Source of the DNA: an uncultured Muribaculaceae bacterium
GTDB taxonomy: Bacteria; Bacteroidota; Bacteroidia; Bacteroidales; Muribaculaceae
Reading direction: 5' to 3'
Length of the DNA stretch: 41,539 bases
NCBI GenBank assembly: GCA_947174635.1
Contig: CAMWJS010000015.1
Location: 1-41,539 of the forward strand
The position numbers and the translations under genes are program-made. Of this stretch, positions 9,784 to 18,883 are shown piece by piece (position 1 is the stretch's first letter; each line of letters opens with the position of its first letter). The notes under the pieces were generated by a model. That model had not been told where the DNA came from. It saw only the letters and a program-made list of their open reading frames with translations, and made no database searches.

Positions 9784-10422
9784 TTATTTCCGGTCGAAGT
9801 CGGCCGGTATCTCTCCCCACTTCTCGGTGTCCCATTTGAGCACCCGGTTATAATAAGGGTTTGACTGTATCCATCGGTCGGCTCGTTCGAGCATCTCGAA
9901 TATCTTTCCGTTTTTGGCCGTACGTGCCAGCTTAGACTTATGTCCGCGGTTGCGGAGCCATGACTGGGCTGTGCGGGAATCGGAATAGACCACGGTAGTC
10001 TCGTTGCCCGTATTTTTGAGAAAAGCCAGTGCATGTATCAGCGCAAGATACTCCGCCACATTGTTGGTGCCGTCGGCCAGCGGACCTACATGAAACAGTT
10101 CCGCTCCGGTCATCACATCAACACCGCGGTATTCCATCGGCCCCGGATTTTTGGAGCATGCGCCGTCGACAGCTATGCTGTCCTTGACTATTTCGGGTAT
10201 GGCATCATAGTTTACAGTCTCGCTGCCGTGGCGGGCTATGGCGCGTATCAGTCCGGCAGCCTCGTTATAGTCTCCTCGAAATGCTTTGGTTGCCGCTTCC
10301 TGCGAAGTGAATGACTTATACTCCGCTCCCGGAAAACCATCTACCTGCAGTTTACATTCCTCCCAGGAGTCATATATGCCGGGGCTGTGCCCCTTCCATA
10401 CCACATAAAATTTTCTGTTCAT
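9784..10422 (-). CDS. Ribonuclease H with N-terminal viroplasmin domain
   Basis: This 212-residue protein starts at MNRKFYVVW; its ATG overlaps the TGA stop of the upstream gene (ATGA), which fixes the start against an earlier in-frame ATG. Residues 1-50 form a viroplasmin/RNase H1 hybrid-binding domain (KFYVVWKGHSPGIYDSWEEC). The RNase H fold follows with the acidic catalytic residues in IAVDGACSKNPGP, NNVAEYLALIHAL and VYSDSRTAQSWL, and a late Asp near the C-terminus. It degrades RNA in RNA-DNA hybrids. It is the last gene of the mscL-aroK-AlaDH-like-RNase H run. Confidence 0.93.
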   Translation of the reverse strand: MNRKFYVVWKGHSPGIYDSWEECKLQVDGFPGAEYKSFTSQEAATKAFRGDYNEAAGLIRAIARHGSETVNYDAIPEIVKDSIAVDGACSKNPGPMEYRGVDVMTGAELFHVGPLADGTNNVAEYLALIHALAFLKNTGNETTVVYSDSRTAQSWLRNRGHKSKLARTAKNGKIFEMLERADRWIQSNPYYNRVLKWDTEKWGEIPADFDRK

Positions 10423-11603
10423 GAAAGTTGTAAAAATATGTTGATATCGGTAAAACGGCATCCCGCCGCTTTGGCTGCTTCAGGATTGGTCACTTTGCCA
10501 AGGAAAGTGAACACACCGCGACGCAGCCCGGGTGTTAGTTTGAGAGCGTTGGTGAGCCCTTCGCATGTGATTATAGAGTCGAGCATGGTTATGAATGTAT
10601 TGCTCAGCGCCATGGCGGCCGTGCGCGGCACCGCGCTTCCGGCATTGACGTAGCATACCCTTTTTCCCTCCGTTCGTCGGCTGGTATCTATGGCGCATGC
10701 AAGGTCTATGGTTTTCATTGAGGGGAATATCCGGCCATGCCTGGCATCAAGGTCAAACACGACAACACCCTTTTTCATCGTATCGGCAGTATCGACTCCG
10801 ATACTCAGTTTTGATTGTATAGGGGTGGCTATCACAACGTCGGCGGTCCGCAGAGCCGAGTTCAATACTCTTTCATGGAGCGACGAAGCTATCACTCCGG
10901 GGCCGAGATCACGCACTGCGGCCCGCAGCGAATACACATCGTCGTCAAACATCCTGACTATTGCCCCCATGCCAAGCGCCGAGCGTGAGGCTGCTATGGC
11001 GGCGATTCCCGAACCTATCACTGTCACCTCGCACGGGTTCAGTCCGGCTATTCCTCCCAGCAATATTCCTTTGCCGGCATTGGCGTCGGCGAGTAGGGAA
11101 GAGGCGGTGGCTATAGCGGCGCGCCCGTCTATCTCCGCAAGAATATCGGCAAAAGGAAAATTACCGCGGTCATCCGATATATTGTTGACTGCGACTCCTA
11201 CGATAGCCATACGCTGCATCTCGGCTATCGAGTCGGCATGGCTTTTGTCGGGGCATAGCAAAGTCAGCAACATAGCTCCGCGTCTCATTCGTTTGACATC
11301 CGTAGGAGCCGGTATTGACAGATTTATTACAATATCGCATGAAAGCGCTCCCTGCCTGTCGGTAAGTTCCGCCCCCTGTCGCGAATAAGCATTGTCGCTA
11401 TAGTGGATTGATGCGGCCGCATCATGCTCTATCCTTACGGCATAACCTTTTTCGATAAGACGGTTCACACCCTCCGGCGTCAGCGGAAAACGATGCTCCG
11501 ACGCGTCGTTGTTGCAAGGCAGTCCTATTGAGATACGCCTGTTTGATGTAGCCGTAGGCGCAGCCTTTTCCAAAGGTGTGGCGTTAGATAAGTTGCAGTC
11601 CAT
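10419..11603 (-). CDS. Alanine dehydrogenase/transhydrogenase-family protein, possibly not catalytic as AlaDH
   Basis: I chose the start at MDCNLSN (394 residues) because the longest open frame would run 47 bases into aroK. The N-terminal domain has the family segment EHRFPLTPEGVNRLIEKGY. A Rossmann NAD-binding core follows (VTVIGSGIAAIAASRSALG), and the C-terminal part resembles alanine dehydrogenase (NAGSAVPRTAAMALSN). In true alanine dehydrogenases a Lys in a VKEP-like motif and a later His bind substrate; the corresponding segment here reads NLSIPAPTDV and then LLTLLCPDKSH, so both appear replaced. Its reaction is therefore uncertain. It follows aroK by 37 bases and overlaps the RNase H start by 4 bases. 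Confidence 0.8.
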   Translation of the reverse strand: MDCNLSNATPLEKAAPTATSNRRISIGLPCNNDASEHRFPLTPEGVNRLIEKGYAVRIEHDAAASIHYSDNAYSRQGAELTDRQGALSCDIVINLSIPAPTDVKRMRRGAMLLTLLCPDKSHADSIAEMQRMAIVGVAVNNISDDRGNFPFADILAEIDGRAAIATASSLLADANAGKGILLGGIAGLNPCEVTVIGSGIAAIAASRSALGMGAIVRMFDDDVYSLRAAVRDLGPGVIASSLHERVLNSALRTADVVIATPIQSKLSIGVDTADTMKKGVVVFDLDARHGRIFPSMKTIDLACAIDTSRRTEGKRVCYVNAGSAVPRTAAMALSNTFITMLDSIITCEGLTNALKLTPGLRRGVFTFLGKVTNPEAAKAAGCRFTDINIFLQLS

Positions 11604-11640
11604 GCATGAAGCGTTTTTGGTGGTTCGGTTTAATAATCTT

Positions 11641-12171
11641 TTATCCCGGTAAAAATTCCTTGATAAAACTGTCGATTGAAGCATCAAGGTCAGTTGCCGT
11701 GTCGAGATTGTCAGCTATAAATCTGTGTGATGCCCGGCTGTAGAAAGGGGTTCTCTTTTCAAGCGACGCAATGATGAAATCCTTCAGTTCGTCATCGTCG
11801 AGACCGGCGATAAGCGGACGCTGGCTTCTCCCTTCCTTGAGACGCGCGTGGAGTATGTCGACCGATGCGTCGAGCCACACTGTGACACCGCACCGGTTCA
11901 TCACATCCATGTTGTCAAAAAAGCAGGGTGTGCCTCCGCCGCATGCCACAAGTATATCCTTTTCCGATGCGAGTTCGCGTACGGTATCTCTTTCTATCTT
12001 CCGGAAACCATCCTCGCCATACTCCCTGAATATGGCGCTTATAGACTTTCCGTATCGCTCTTCGATATATTGGTCAAGGTCGATAAACTTTATATGGGTC
12101 CGGGCTTCGACACCACGACCAAGCGTAGTCTTGCCCGAACCCATATATCCTATCAGAAATATCGGTGACAT
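11641..12171 (-). CDS. aroK: Shikimate kinase
   Basis: This 176-residue kinase phosphorylates shikimate at the 3-hydroxyl in the chorismate pathway. The Walker A motif GYMGSGKTTLGR is at residues 8-19. The shikimate-binding Asp lies in FIDLDQYIEERYG, with Arg in FRKIERD, the GGG turn in ACGGGTPCF, and the lid Arg in GRSQRPL. The length is normal. The start codon overlaps the mscL stop (TAATG), so the two are translationally coupled. Confidence 0.97.
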   Translation of the reverse strand: MSPIFLIGYMGSGKTTLGRGVEARTHIKFIDLDQYIEERYGKSISAIFREYGEDGFRKIERDTVRELASEKDILVACGGGTPCFFDNMDVMNRCGVTVWLDASVDILHARLKEGRSQRPLIAGLDDDELKDFIIASLEKRTPFYSRASHRFIADNLDTATDLDASIDSFIKEFLPG

Positions 12172-12596
12172 TATTTTTTGCTGTCGACGTCCTTCTTCAG
12201 AAGGTCGCGGATTTCTGTAAGCAGAGTTTCTTCAGCTGACGGGGCAGGGGGGGCGGCAGGAGCAGCCTCCTCTTTTTTCTTGAATTTCATAATCACGCGC
12301 AATGCCACGAATATGCTGAGCGCTATGATGATGAAATCGATGATATTCTGGATAAACATGCCATAATTGATGGCGACTTCCTGCACAGTGCCGTCGGCCG
12401 ATGCGGGAGTTATTATATGCTTGAGGTTTTTGTATCCTTCACCGCCTGTCGCCAATGATATGACCGGCATTATCATGTCATTGACAAGTGAAGTGACAAT
12501 CTTACCGAACGCACCGCCGATGATTACACCGACTGCCATATCGATAATGTTGCCTTTCATGGCAAACGCTTTGAAATCAGATAAAAATTTTCCCAT
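12171..12596 (-). CDS. mscL: Large-conductance mechanosensitive channel
   Basis: This 141-residue inner-membrane channel opens on hypo-osmotic membrane tension. TM1 carries the pore motif NIIDMAVGVIIGGAFGKIV; TM2 is IIDFIIIALSIFVALRVI, followed by the basic KKKEE cluster and a C-terminal helix (ETLLTEIRDLL). The linker has an Ala/Pro run (AAPAAPPAPSAEE). It is the first gene of a four-gene run. A -7 motif TATCTTTG on the minus strand (12708-12715) lies about 110 bases upstream. Confidence 0.97.
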   Translation of the reverse strand: MGKFLSDFKAFAMKGNIIDMAVGVIIGGAFGKIVTSLVNDMIMPVISLATGGEGYKNLKHIITPASADGTVQEVAINYGMFIQNIIDFIIIALSIFVALRVIMKFKKKEEAAPAAPPAPSAEETLLTEIRDLLKKDVDSKK

Positions 12597-12958
12597 CTTT
12601 ATTCATTTTTTTGATTTGATTACAATTGTTATTAATCGATTATATATAATCATATTAGCCGATTATATATAAAAAATCAATTGAAGCCGAAAGTTCAGCG
12701 TCAAATGCAAAGATAATAAAAATTTTTAAACTGACAGGTCAATCCTCAAAATCCCGGAAAAATCCCACATGCAAAAATCTTCCCATAAGTAACTGTTCAA
12801 AATTATTTTAAACAGTTACTTATCAGACTAATCAACACACTCTGATAATACAATGCACGCCGCTGAATTATATTGTTTGCTTACTTTGGTATAGTAGAAG
12901 TAAACCTAACCACCGATATACACCATCAAAAATTCAAAATTCAAAATTCAAAATTACC
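12597..12958. repeat. mscL/lptD intergenic region with palindrome and heptamer repeats
   Basis: There is no gene. CGATTATATATAA occurs twice (12637-12649 and 12660-12672) in the mscL leader. Bases 12785-12823 form a near-perfect 39-bp palindrome built from the arm TAAGTAACTGTTCAAAATTA, the same arm that bounds the MITE at 24288-24472. Bases 12929-12955 are about 3.9 tandem copies of AAAATTC, ending three bases before the lptD stop codon. Confidence 0.8.
12708..12715 (-). promoter_or_regulatory. Bacteroidetes -7 element upstream of mscL
   Basis: Minus-strand TATCTTTG matches the TAnnTTTG consensus of the primary Bacteroidetes sigma factor. It would start the mscL-aroK-AlaDH-like-RNase H transcript with a leader of about 105 bases. 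Confidence 0.55.
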
Positions 12959-15760
12959 TTAGTACCATGTCACGCCGTTCTGACGCGATGAACGCTTGTC
13001 ATACTTAAGGTCGCTTAGCATTGATGATTTTGCCGCTATGTGGAAATTGAAACTCTTGTATGGACCTACAGGTATGAAGCTCGCGCTCATTGTGAAGCAG
13101 TGAAGGTCGCGCGATATGTTGCAGTTCATATAAGCGATTTTGTGTGTGTCGAAATTATATGATGCCGAAAAAGAGAAATTCCAGTTTGCAGTCGGACGTA
13201 TGTTGCCCGAGAACGACAGGTTCTGCGTTATTTTGCTGTCATATTCCATTTTCTTCTTGTTGAAAGAGCCGTAACTGTATCCGACTGAGTAGTTGAATGT
13301 AAGGCTCCAAGGCACCTCCCATTTCATATAACCGTCGTCGCTGACAGCCATTGTTCCGTCATCTTCTTCATTCTGGTTGCGGCGTGCCGACGGCCTTCTG
13401 TTGCCGTTATCCTCGCTGTCTTCGTCGTTGCCGTTGTTCTTGGTATCCTTTTTATCTTTCTTCCGTTTAAAGGTGTTATTGTTGAAAGTGTAGGAAAATG
13501 ATGTTCCGGTGCTCGACAGGCGGCCTATGCCTTTGCCTGCTTTCCAGCGCGGTATGTTGACACGCACCGGGTTGCCGGCCTCGTTGAGCTGGTAGGTATA
13601 CACATCCCATGTGGCCGACAGATTGAGGTTGAAGTTTTTGACAAGGCGCAGAAGTATCGAGGTGTTGATATTGCTCCAGTTGAGTGAGTCGGCGGCAAAG
13701 TTATAGCTCTGGGATACTGTGAAATTCTCTATAAGAGATATCTTTTTCTCGCCGATGGAGTCATTGTCGGTTTTTACTTTCATTTCCAGGTTATTGGCCA
13801 GAGATACCGATACTGTCCCCGATTTTCCTTGTCCAGGCACGCCGAACAGCGAATTGGGGAACATCGAATACTTGCGCTGCACCTGTTCTCCTTGCGCGTT
13901 GACATAGTCATAAGTGCCGTAATATCCGAAGAAAGGGGAGGAGAAGTCGGGCGATGCGTTCAACGATACGGTTGGCGTGAACACATGGCGTATCATCTTG
14001 ACCTTGTCGCCAAGAAAGGGGAGGGGCTGGTAGAAACCGTAGATTTTAGTGTCAAGAGCCAGTGATGCCTCAAAATCCCATACGTTATAGAAACTGTAGG
14101 TGGTGTCGCAGACTTCGACCGCAGCGTTTGGATCCCACTGACGACGCACCTTCGACGTGTACATGCGGTCACGAAGATTGACCGACGGTGTCAGGTTGAA
14201 GTATTTGAACACGTTGAATGTAGCGGAGATAGGGATGGTGTGCTTCATGCCGTTGCGCCAGTCCTTTATAAGGCTTTTTTCAAAGAATACATTCTGCTTG
14301 GCAGTCAGTGAATTCTGAAGCTGGCCGGAATATGACATGCGTATTTTTTCATACCATTTTTCATCGCCTACCGCGCGTTTGCGTTTGAAAGGGTAGATCT
14401 GCGACATCGTGAGCGTGATGTTAGGAAACGATACCGACAGCGTCGAGTCCTGTGTTCGCTGCGACACATTGAGAGTGGTCGACAGTGACCATTTCGACTG
14501 CGGGAATCGATAAGTCATATTGACCGTTGAACTCTTGGTATTCTCGGTGAATGCCGATGAATAATATGAATTCAGGTCATTGCGCGTATATCCTGATGTA
14601 GTGAAGTTGACCGAGGCCGACAGGTTCATGTTTGGATTGGCCTTCGCATCCTGCGAGTGGCTCCACACAACCTGGAAGTTGGTCTGCTTCGAGTAGTCGG
14701 GCTGTCCCTTGTCGCCATAGATCGATTTCAGGTAGCTGATGCTGAAGTTACCTGAATATTTGTAACGTTTGGCATACGTTGACCGGGCAGAAAGCCCCCA
14801 TGAGCCGCGGGTGTATATTTCACCTGTCAGCGCAAGGTCTATGTTGTTGTTGATGGCGAAGTAATAACCTCCGTCGCGAAGATAGAAACCGCGGTTGTAA
14901 TCGTCGCCGAATGAAGGCACTATCACTCCCGAAGCATATTTGTCGGTGAACGGGAAGTAGCCGAACGGCACTGCCAGCGGAAGCGGCAGCCCTTCGAGCA
15001 CAAGATATGCCGGACCGGTCACGATGTTGCTTTTAGGCTTTACTTTGGCTCGTGTCAGCTGGAAATAGAAGTGCGGATGCTCATGGTCGTCACATGTGGT
15101 GTAGCGGCCGTTCTGCAGGTAATAATAGTCGTCTTCGGTCTTTTTCGTGGTGCCACCGGTCAGATAACCCTCTCCCTGTTCGGTGATTACATCGGTGATG
15201 AAACCGCGTTTCGACTTGAAGTTGTAGCGCATCGTCTTGGTCTCGTAGCTTGAGCCTCCCTCCTCGAATATCGGACTTCCTGTCACCTCTCCGATGGAGT
15301 CGGTCTGTCCAACGGCATAGACTTCGCTCTTGTCAAGGTCTATTTCTATCTGTGCGGCATCGAGCTTAAGGTCGCCGTAGTCAACCTGTCCGTCGCCATA
15401 CATATACATGTTGGAGCGGCCGATAAGCACCATTGAGTCAGACGACGAGAACACCACCTGATTGTCAAGGTCCACCTTCTCGCGGCGTATGCGCGATGGC
15501 CTTGCGCTCTCTTTGGCGGCTGTCACAGCAGGCAGACTGTCTGTTGCTATGTCAGTGCTGTCGGCTACAGCCCTTATGAGTGTGGATGTCGGTGATGGTA
15601 ACATGCTGTCCGACAATATACTTATAGCCGGTTCGGAGAGTCCGGCCGGCAATTCCGAGTCATGCCCGGCTGGTTGGTCGGCCTTAATGCGTCCGACTAT
15701 GCCCGTAAAGCATAACAGTGTTAATATCAGTATTGTATATAATCGGAGACGGGTGTACAC
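12959..15760 (-). CDS. lptD: LPS-assembly outer membrane protein LptD (OstA-like)
   Basis: This 933-residue exported protein inserts lipopolysaccharide into the outer leaflet together with LptE. A hydrophobic signal segment is at about residues 8-25 (ILILTLLCFTGIVGRI). The N-terminal OstA/LptA-like beta-jellyroll region (DLDNQVVFSSSDSMVLIG to about 230) precedes a long beta-barrel with alternating aromatic strands. LVLEGLPLPLAVPFGYFPF is the conserved family block. Near residue 760 there is a charged low-complexity stretch (RKKDKKDTKNNGNDEDSED) inside the barrel. The start lies 28 bases from a minus-strand -7 motif at 15788-15795. Confidence 0.88.
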   Translation of the reverse strand: MYTRLRLYTILILTLLCFTGIVGRIKADQPAGHDSELPAGLSEPAISILSDSMLPSPTSTLIRAVADSTDIATDSLPAVTAAKESARPSRIRREKVDLDNQVVFSSSDSMVLIGRSNMYMYGDGQVDYGDLKLDAAQIEIDLDKSEVYAVGQTDSIGEVTGSPIFEEGGSSYETKTMRYNFKSKRGFITDVITEQGEGYLTGGTTKKTEDDYYYLQNGRYTTCDDHEHPHFYFQLTRAKVKPKSNIVTGPAYLVLEGLPLPLAVPFGYFPFTDKYASGVIVPSFGDDYNRGFYLRDGGYYFAINNNIDLALTGEIYTRGSWGLSARSTYAKRYKYSGNFSISYLKSIYGDKGQPDYSKQTNFQVVWSHSQDAKANPNMNLSASVNFTTSGYTRNDLNSYYSSAFTENTKSSTVNMTYRFPQSKWSLSTTLNVSQRTQDSTLSVSFPNITLTMSQIYPFKRKRAVGDEKWYEKIRMSYSGQLQNSLTAKQNVFFEKSLIKDWRNGMKHTIPISATFNVFKYFNLTPSVNLRDRMYTSKVRRQWDPNAAVEVCDTTYSFYNVWDFEASLALDTKIYGFYQPLPFLGDKVKMIRHVFTPTVSLNASPDFSSPFFGYYGTYDYVNAQGEQVQRKYSMFPNSLFGVPGQGKSGTVSVSLANNLEMKVKTDNDSIGEKKISLIENFTVSQSYNFAADSLNWSNINTSILLRLVKNFNLNLSATWDVYTYQLNEAGNPVRVNIPRWKAGKGIGRLSSTGTSFSYTFNNNTFKRKKDKKDTKNNGNDEDSEDNGNRRPSARRNQNEEDDGTMAVSDDGYMKWEVPWSLTFNYSVGYSYGSFNKKKMEYDSKITQNLSFSGNIRPTANWNFSFSASYNFDTHKIAYMNCNISRDLHCFTMSASFIPVGPYKSFNFHIAAKSSMLSDLKYDKRSSRQNGVTWY

Positions 15761-15787
15761 CTTGATAATCCTTGGTTTTTAACGCCA

Positions 15788-15795
15788 CAAAGATA
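15788..15795 (-). promoter_or_regulatory. -7 element for lptD
   Basis: TATCTTTG on the minus strand ends 28 bases before the lptD start codon, which gives a short leader. It matches TAnnTTTG. Confidence 0.6.
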
Positions 15796-15953
15796 AATAA
15801 AATTATCATCATGATATAGCAACATAGTGTTAATTTGCATTTAATTGTTCATATTTATGCACAAATACACTTTTTTTGTAACCTCAGACCCATATTATTG
15901 ATTAGTTTGATAAAATATTGAGGTTCTATTTTTTTATTTAACTTTTAAAATAT

Positions 15954-15961
15954 TACCTTTG
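15954..15961 (+). promoter_or_regulatory. -7 element for korAB
   Basis: TACCTTTG matches TAnnTTTG and ends 30 bases before the first korA ATG, downstream of a strongly AT-rich stretch. The -33 box is weak. Confidence 0.55.
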
Positions 15962-15991
15962 CGCATATAAATAATAAAAATTGTTAATATC

Positions 15992-17839
15992 TTGCAAATG
16001 GAAAATCCAAAAGTGAAAACGCTCGATAAAGTGGTGGTCCGCTTCTCGGGTGACTCCGGCGACGGTATGCAGCTTGCCGGCAATATCTTCACAAATGTAT
16101 CGGCAGGATTGGGCAACTCCGTATCGACGTTTCCCGACTATCCGGCAGAAATCCGCGCCCCGCAAGGCTCGCTTAGCGGCGTATCCGGTTTTCAGGTGAG
16201 CGTGGGTTCCGGTGTTCACACACCCGGCGATGCATGCGATGTGCTAATTGCGATGAACCCCGCGGCTCTGAAGCAGAATGTGAAATTTCTCAAACCCGGC
16301 GGTGTCATTATAGTAGATATAGACTCTTTCAAAAAAGAGGCACTTGACAAAGCGCTTTTCACCACCGACGATCCATATAAAGAGCTCGGCATCTCGGCCC
16401 AGATTGTAGAAGTGCCCGTCACTTCAATGACCAAGGCCGCTCTCGCCGACTCCGGCATGGACAACAAGTCAATACTCAAATGCCGCAACATCTTCGCCCT
16501 CGGTCTCGTATGCTGGCTCTTCGACCGTCCTCTCGACGCCGCCCGCCACATGCTTTTGACCAAGTTCGCGAAAAAGCCCGCCATCTATGAAGCCAACGCC
16601 AAGGTAATCCAGGCCGGCTACGACTACGGTCACAATATCCACGCTTCCGTATCGACCTACCGCATCGAGAGCGACGAAGCGCGCCCCGGTGTGTATACCG
16701 ACCTTAACGGCAACACCGCTACGGCCTGGGGTCTTATAATGGCCTCTGAAAAATCGGGTCGTCCGCTTTTCCTCGGATCATATCCCATCACTCCCGCCAC
16801 CGACATTCTCCACGAGCTTGCCAAGCGCAAGGACCTCGGGGTGAAAGCCTGCCAGATGGAAGACGAGATAGCCGGCGTATGTTCGGCAATCGGCGCTTCA
16901 TTTGCCGGAAACCTTGCCGTTACATCCACTTCCGGTCCCGGTCTGGCTCTCAAGGGCGAGGGTATAGGCCTGGCAGTCATCGCCGAGCTCCCTCTCGTTG
17001 TGATTGACGTGCAGCGCGGCGGTCCCTCTACCGGTCTTCCCACCAAGACCGAGCAGACCGACCTTCTCCAGGCTCTCTACGGACGCAACGGCGAGTCGCC
17101 CCTCTGCGTGGTCGCTCCCGCAACCCCTACCGACTGCTTCACAATGGCCTTCGAGGCCGCACGCATAGCCATAGAGCACATGACTCCCGTCATCCTGCTC
17201 AGCGACGCGTTCATCGGCAACGGTTCGTCGGCATGGCGTATTCCCGAAGCTGACGAATATCCCGAAATCAAGCCCCGTTTCGTTCCCGAGGAGATGCGTC
17301 CGCAGTGGTCGCCCTATCAGCGCGACAACGAGACTCTCGCCCGCTATTGGGCCGTCCCCGGCACCCCCGGCCTCGCCCACCGTATCGGCGGCCTTGAGAA
17401 AGATGCCGACACCGGCGCAATCTCTACCGACCCTGTGAACCACGAGAAGATGGTGCTGCTGCGTCGTGAGAAAATAGCCCGTATAGCCAACGATATTCCC
17501 GCACTTGAGGTTGCCGGCAACCCCGACGCTGACACTCTGCTTGTAGGATGGGGCGGCACTTTCGGCCATCTGATGACCGCCACCGCCGACCTCAATGCGG
17601 CCGGCACTCCCGTGGCTTTCGCCCATTTCCGCTACATCAACCCGCTTCCCGCAAATACCGCCGAAGTGTTCCGCAAATATCGCCGCGTCATCGTCGCCGA
17701 ACTCAACTGCGGTCAGTTCGCCGACTTCCTCCAGGCCAAGTTCCCCGATGTGGAAATACACCGTATCAACAAGATACAGGGACAGCCGTTCCTCGTGAGC
17801 GAAGTAATCGAAGGTGTCAACAACATAATCAACAAATAA
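15992..17839 (+). CDS. korA: 2-oxoacid:ferredoxin oxidoreductase, fused gamma-alpha subunit (KorA)
   Basis: This 615-residue subunit, with KorB, oxidatively decarboxylates a 2-oxoacid, most likely 2-oxoglutarate, to the acyl-CoA with reduction of ferredoxin. The gamma domain comes first (VVRFSGDSGDGMQLAGNIF, about 14-195). The pyrimidine-binding alpha domain follows from about 230 (LFLGSYPITPATDILHELA, TSTSGPGLALKGEGIGLAV, QRGGPSTGLPTKTEQTDLL). The C-terminal domain III resembles transketolase C (LLVGWGGTFGHL). A second ATG (MENPK) two codons in is an equally good start. korB follows after 6 bases. Codons are markedly C-ending, as expected of a highly expressed pair. Confidence 0.93.
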   Translation: MQMENPKVKTLDKVVVRFSGDSGDGMQLAGNIFTNVSAGLGNSVSTFPDYPAEIRAPQGSLSGVSGFQVSVGSGVHTPGDACDVLIAMNPAALKQNVKFLKPGGVIIVDIDSFKKEALDKALFTTDDPYKELGISAQIVEVPVTSMTKAALADSGMDNKSILKCRNIFALGLVCWLFDRPLDAARHMLLTKFAKKPAIYEANAKVIQAGYDYGHNIHASVSTYRIESDEARPGVYTDLNGNTATAWGLIMASEKSGRPLFLGSYPITPATDILHELAKRKDLGVKACQMEDEIAGVCSAIGASFAGNLAVTSTSGPGLALKGEGIGLAVIAELPLVVIDVQRGGPSTGLPTKTEQTDLLQALYGRNGESPLCVVAPATPTDCFTMAFEAARIAIEHMTPVILLSDAFIGNGSSAWRIPEADEYPEIKPRFVPEEMRPQWSPYQRDNETLARYWAVPGTPGLAHRIGGLEKDADTGAISTDPVNHEKMVLLRREKIARIANDIPALEVAGNPDADTLLVGWGGTFGHLMTATADLNAAGTPVAFAHFRYINPLPANTAEVFRKYRRVIVAELNCGQFADFLQAKFPDVEIHRINKIQGQPFLVSEVIEGVNNIINK

Positions 17840-17845
17840 GCAATT

Positions 17846-18859
17846 ATGGAAAACAATACATATACAGCCGGTGATTATAAGAACGGTTCGCCGGTGCGCT
17901 GGTGTCCCGGTTGCGGCGACCATGCTATCCTCAATTCTCTCCATAAGGCAATGGCTACAGTGGGCGTGGAGCCCGCCCGCACAGCCGTGATTTCAGGTAT
18001 CGGCTGCTCATCGCGTCTGCCTTACTACATGAACACCTACGGATTTCACACCATCCACGGCCGCGCCGCTGCTATCGCTACAGGCTTCAAGGTGGCAAAT
18101 CCGGAGATGACCGTATGGCAGATTTCAGGCGATGGCGACGGACTCGCCATCGGCGGCAACCACTTCATCCACGCAGTGCGCCGTAACGTCGACATCAACA
18201 TATTGCTGTTCAACAACAAAATCTACGGTCTGACAAAAGGTCAGTATTCACCCACATCCGACCGCGGTTTCGTGTCGAAATCATCGCCCTACGGAACAAC
18301 TGAAGACCCCTTCGTGCCCGCAGAACTCGTTTTCGGAGCACGCGGCAACTTCTTTGCCCGTTCAATCGACGTAGAGCTCCAGATATCGCAGGAAATACTC
18401 GTCGCAGCCGCACGCCACCGCGGCACATCGGTATGTGAGATACTCCAGAACTGCGTCATCTTCAACAACGGCATACACAACTACATCACCGACCGAGAGT
18501 TCCGTGCCGACCGCACAATCCACCTCGTGCACGGCGAAAAGATGCTCTTCGGCAAAGACAAAGAGAAAGGTCTCGTGCGCGACGGCTTCCTGCTCAAGGC
18601 TGTGACAATAGGGCAGGACGGTTACACAATCGACGACGTCCTCGTACACGACGCACACTGCGAGAGCAACTTCCTCCACCAGCAGCTTGCCATGATGGAC
18701 GGCTACGACCTCCCGCTTGCCATCGGTGTAATCCGTGATGTTGAAGCTCTCACCTACGACGAAGGCGTAAGCCGTCAGGTCGACGAAGTTCGCGCCAAAA
18801 AAGGCTTCGACACCCTCCGCTCAATGATACTCGCCGGCGAAACCTGGGAAGTAAAATAA
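17846..18859 (+). CDS. korB: 2-oxoacid:ferredoxin oxidoreductase beta subunit (KorB)
   Basis: This 337-residue thiamine-diphosphate-binding subunit carries the CPGCG motif (cysteines at residues 20 and 23), GIGCSSRLPYYM, and the ThDP/Mg motif SGDGDGLAIGGNHFIHAVRR with NNKIYGLTKGQYSPT. It forms the active site at the interface with KorA. The substrate is not fixed by sequence alone; the fused gamma-alpha partner and GQYSPTS segment fit 2-oxoglutarate-type enzymes of Bacteroidetes. No terminator is obvious after the gene; a repeat cluster begins 24 bases after the stop. Confidence 0.94.
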   Translation: MENNTYTAGDYKNGSPVRWCPGCGDHAILNSLHKAMATVGVEPARTAVISGIGCSSRLPYYMNTYGFHTIHGRAAAIATGFKVANPEMTVWQISGDGDGLAIGGNHFIHAVRRNVDINILLFNNKIYGLTKGQYSPTSDRGFVSKSSPYGTTEDPFVPAELVFGARGNFFARSIDVELQISQEILVAAARHRGTSVCEILQNCVIFNNGIHNYITDREFRADRTIHLVHGEKMLFGKDKEKGLVRDGFLLKAVTIGQDGYTIDDVLVHDAHCESNFLHQQLAMMDGYDLPLAIGVIRDVEALTYDEGVSRQVDEVRAKKGFDTLRSMILAGETWEVK

Positions 18860-18883
18860 CCCCCCCGCCCCGAATTGTTGTGA

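Noticed and set aside
16898-17944. A 348-codon minus-strand open frame opposite korA
   Set aside because: It is a shadow of the strongly C-ending codon use in korA; korA itself has complete family motifs.
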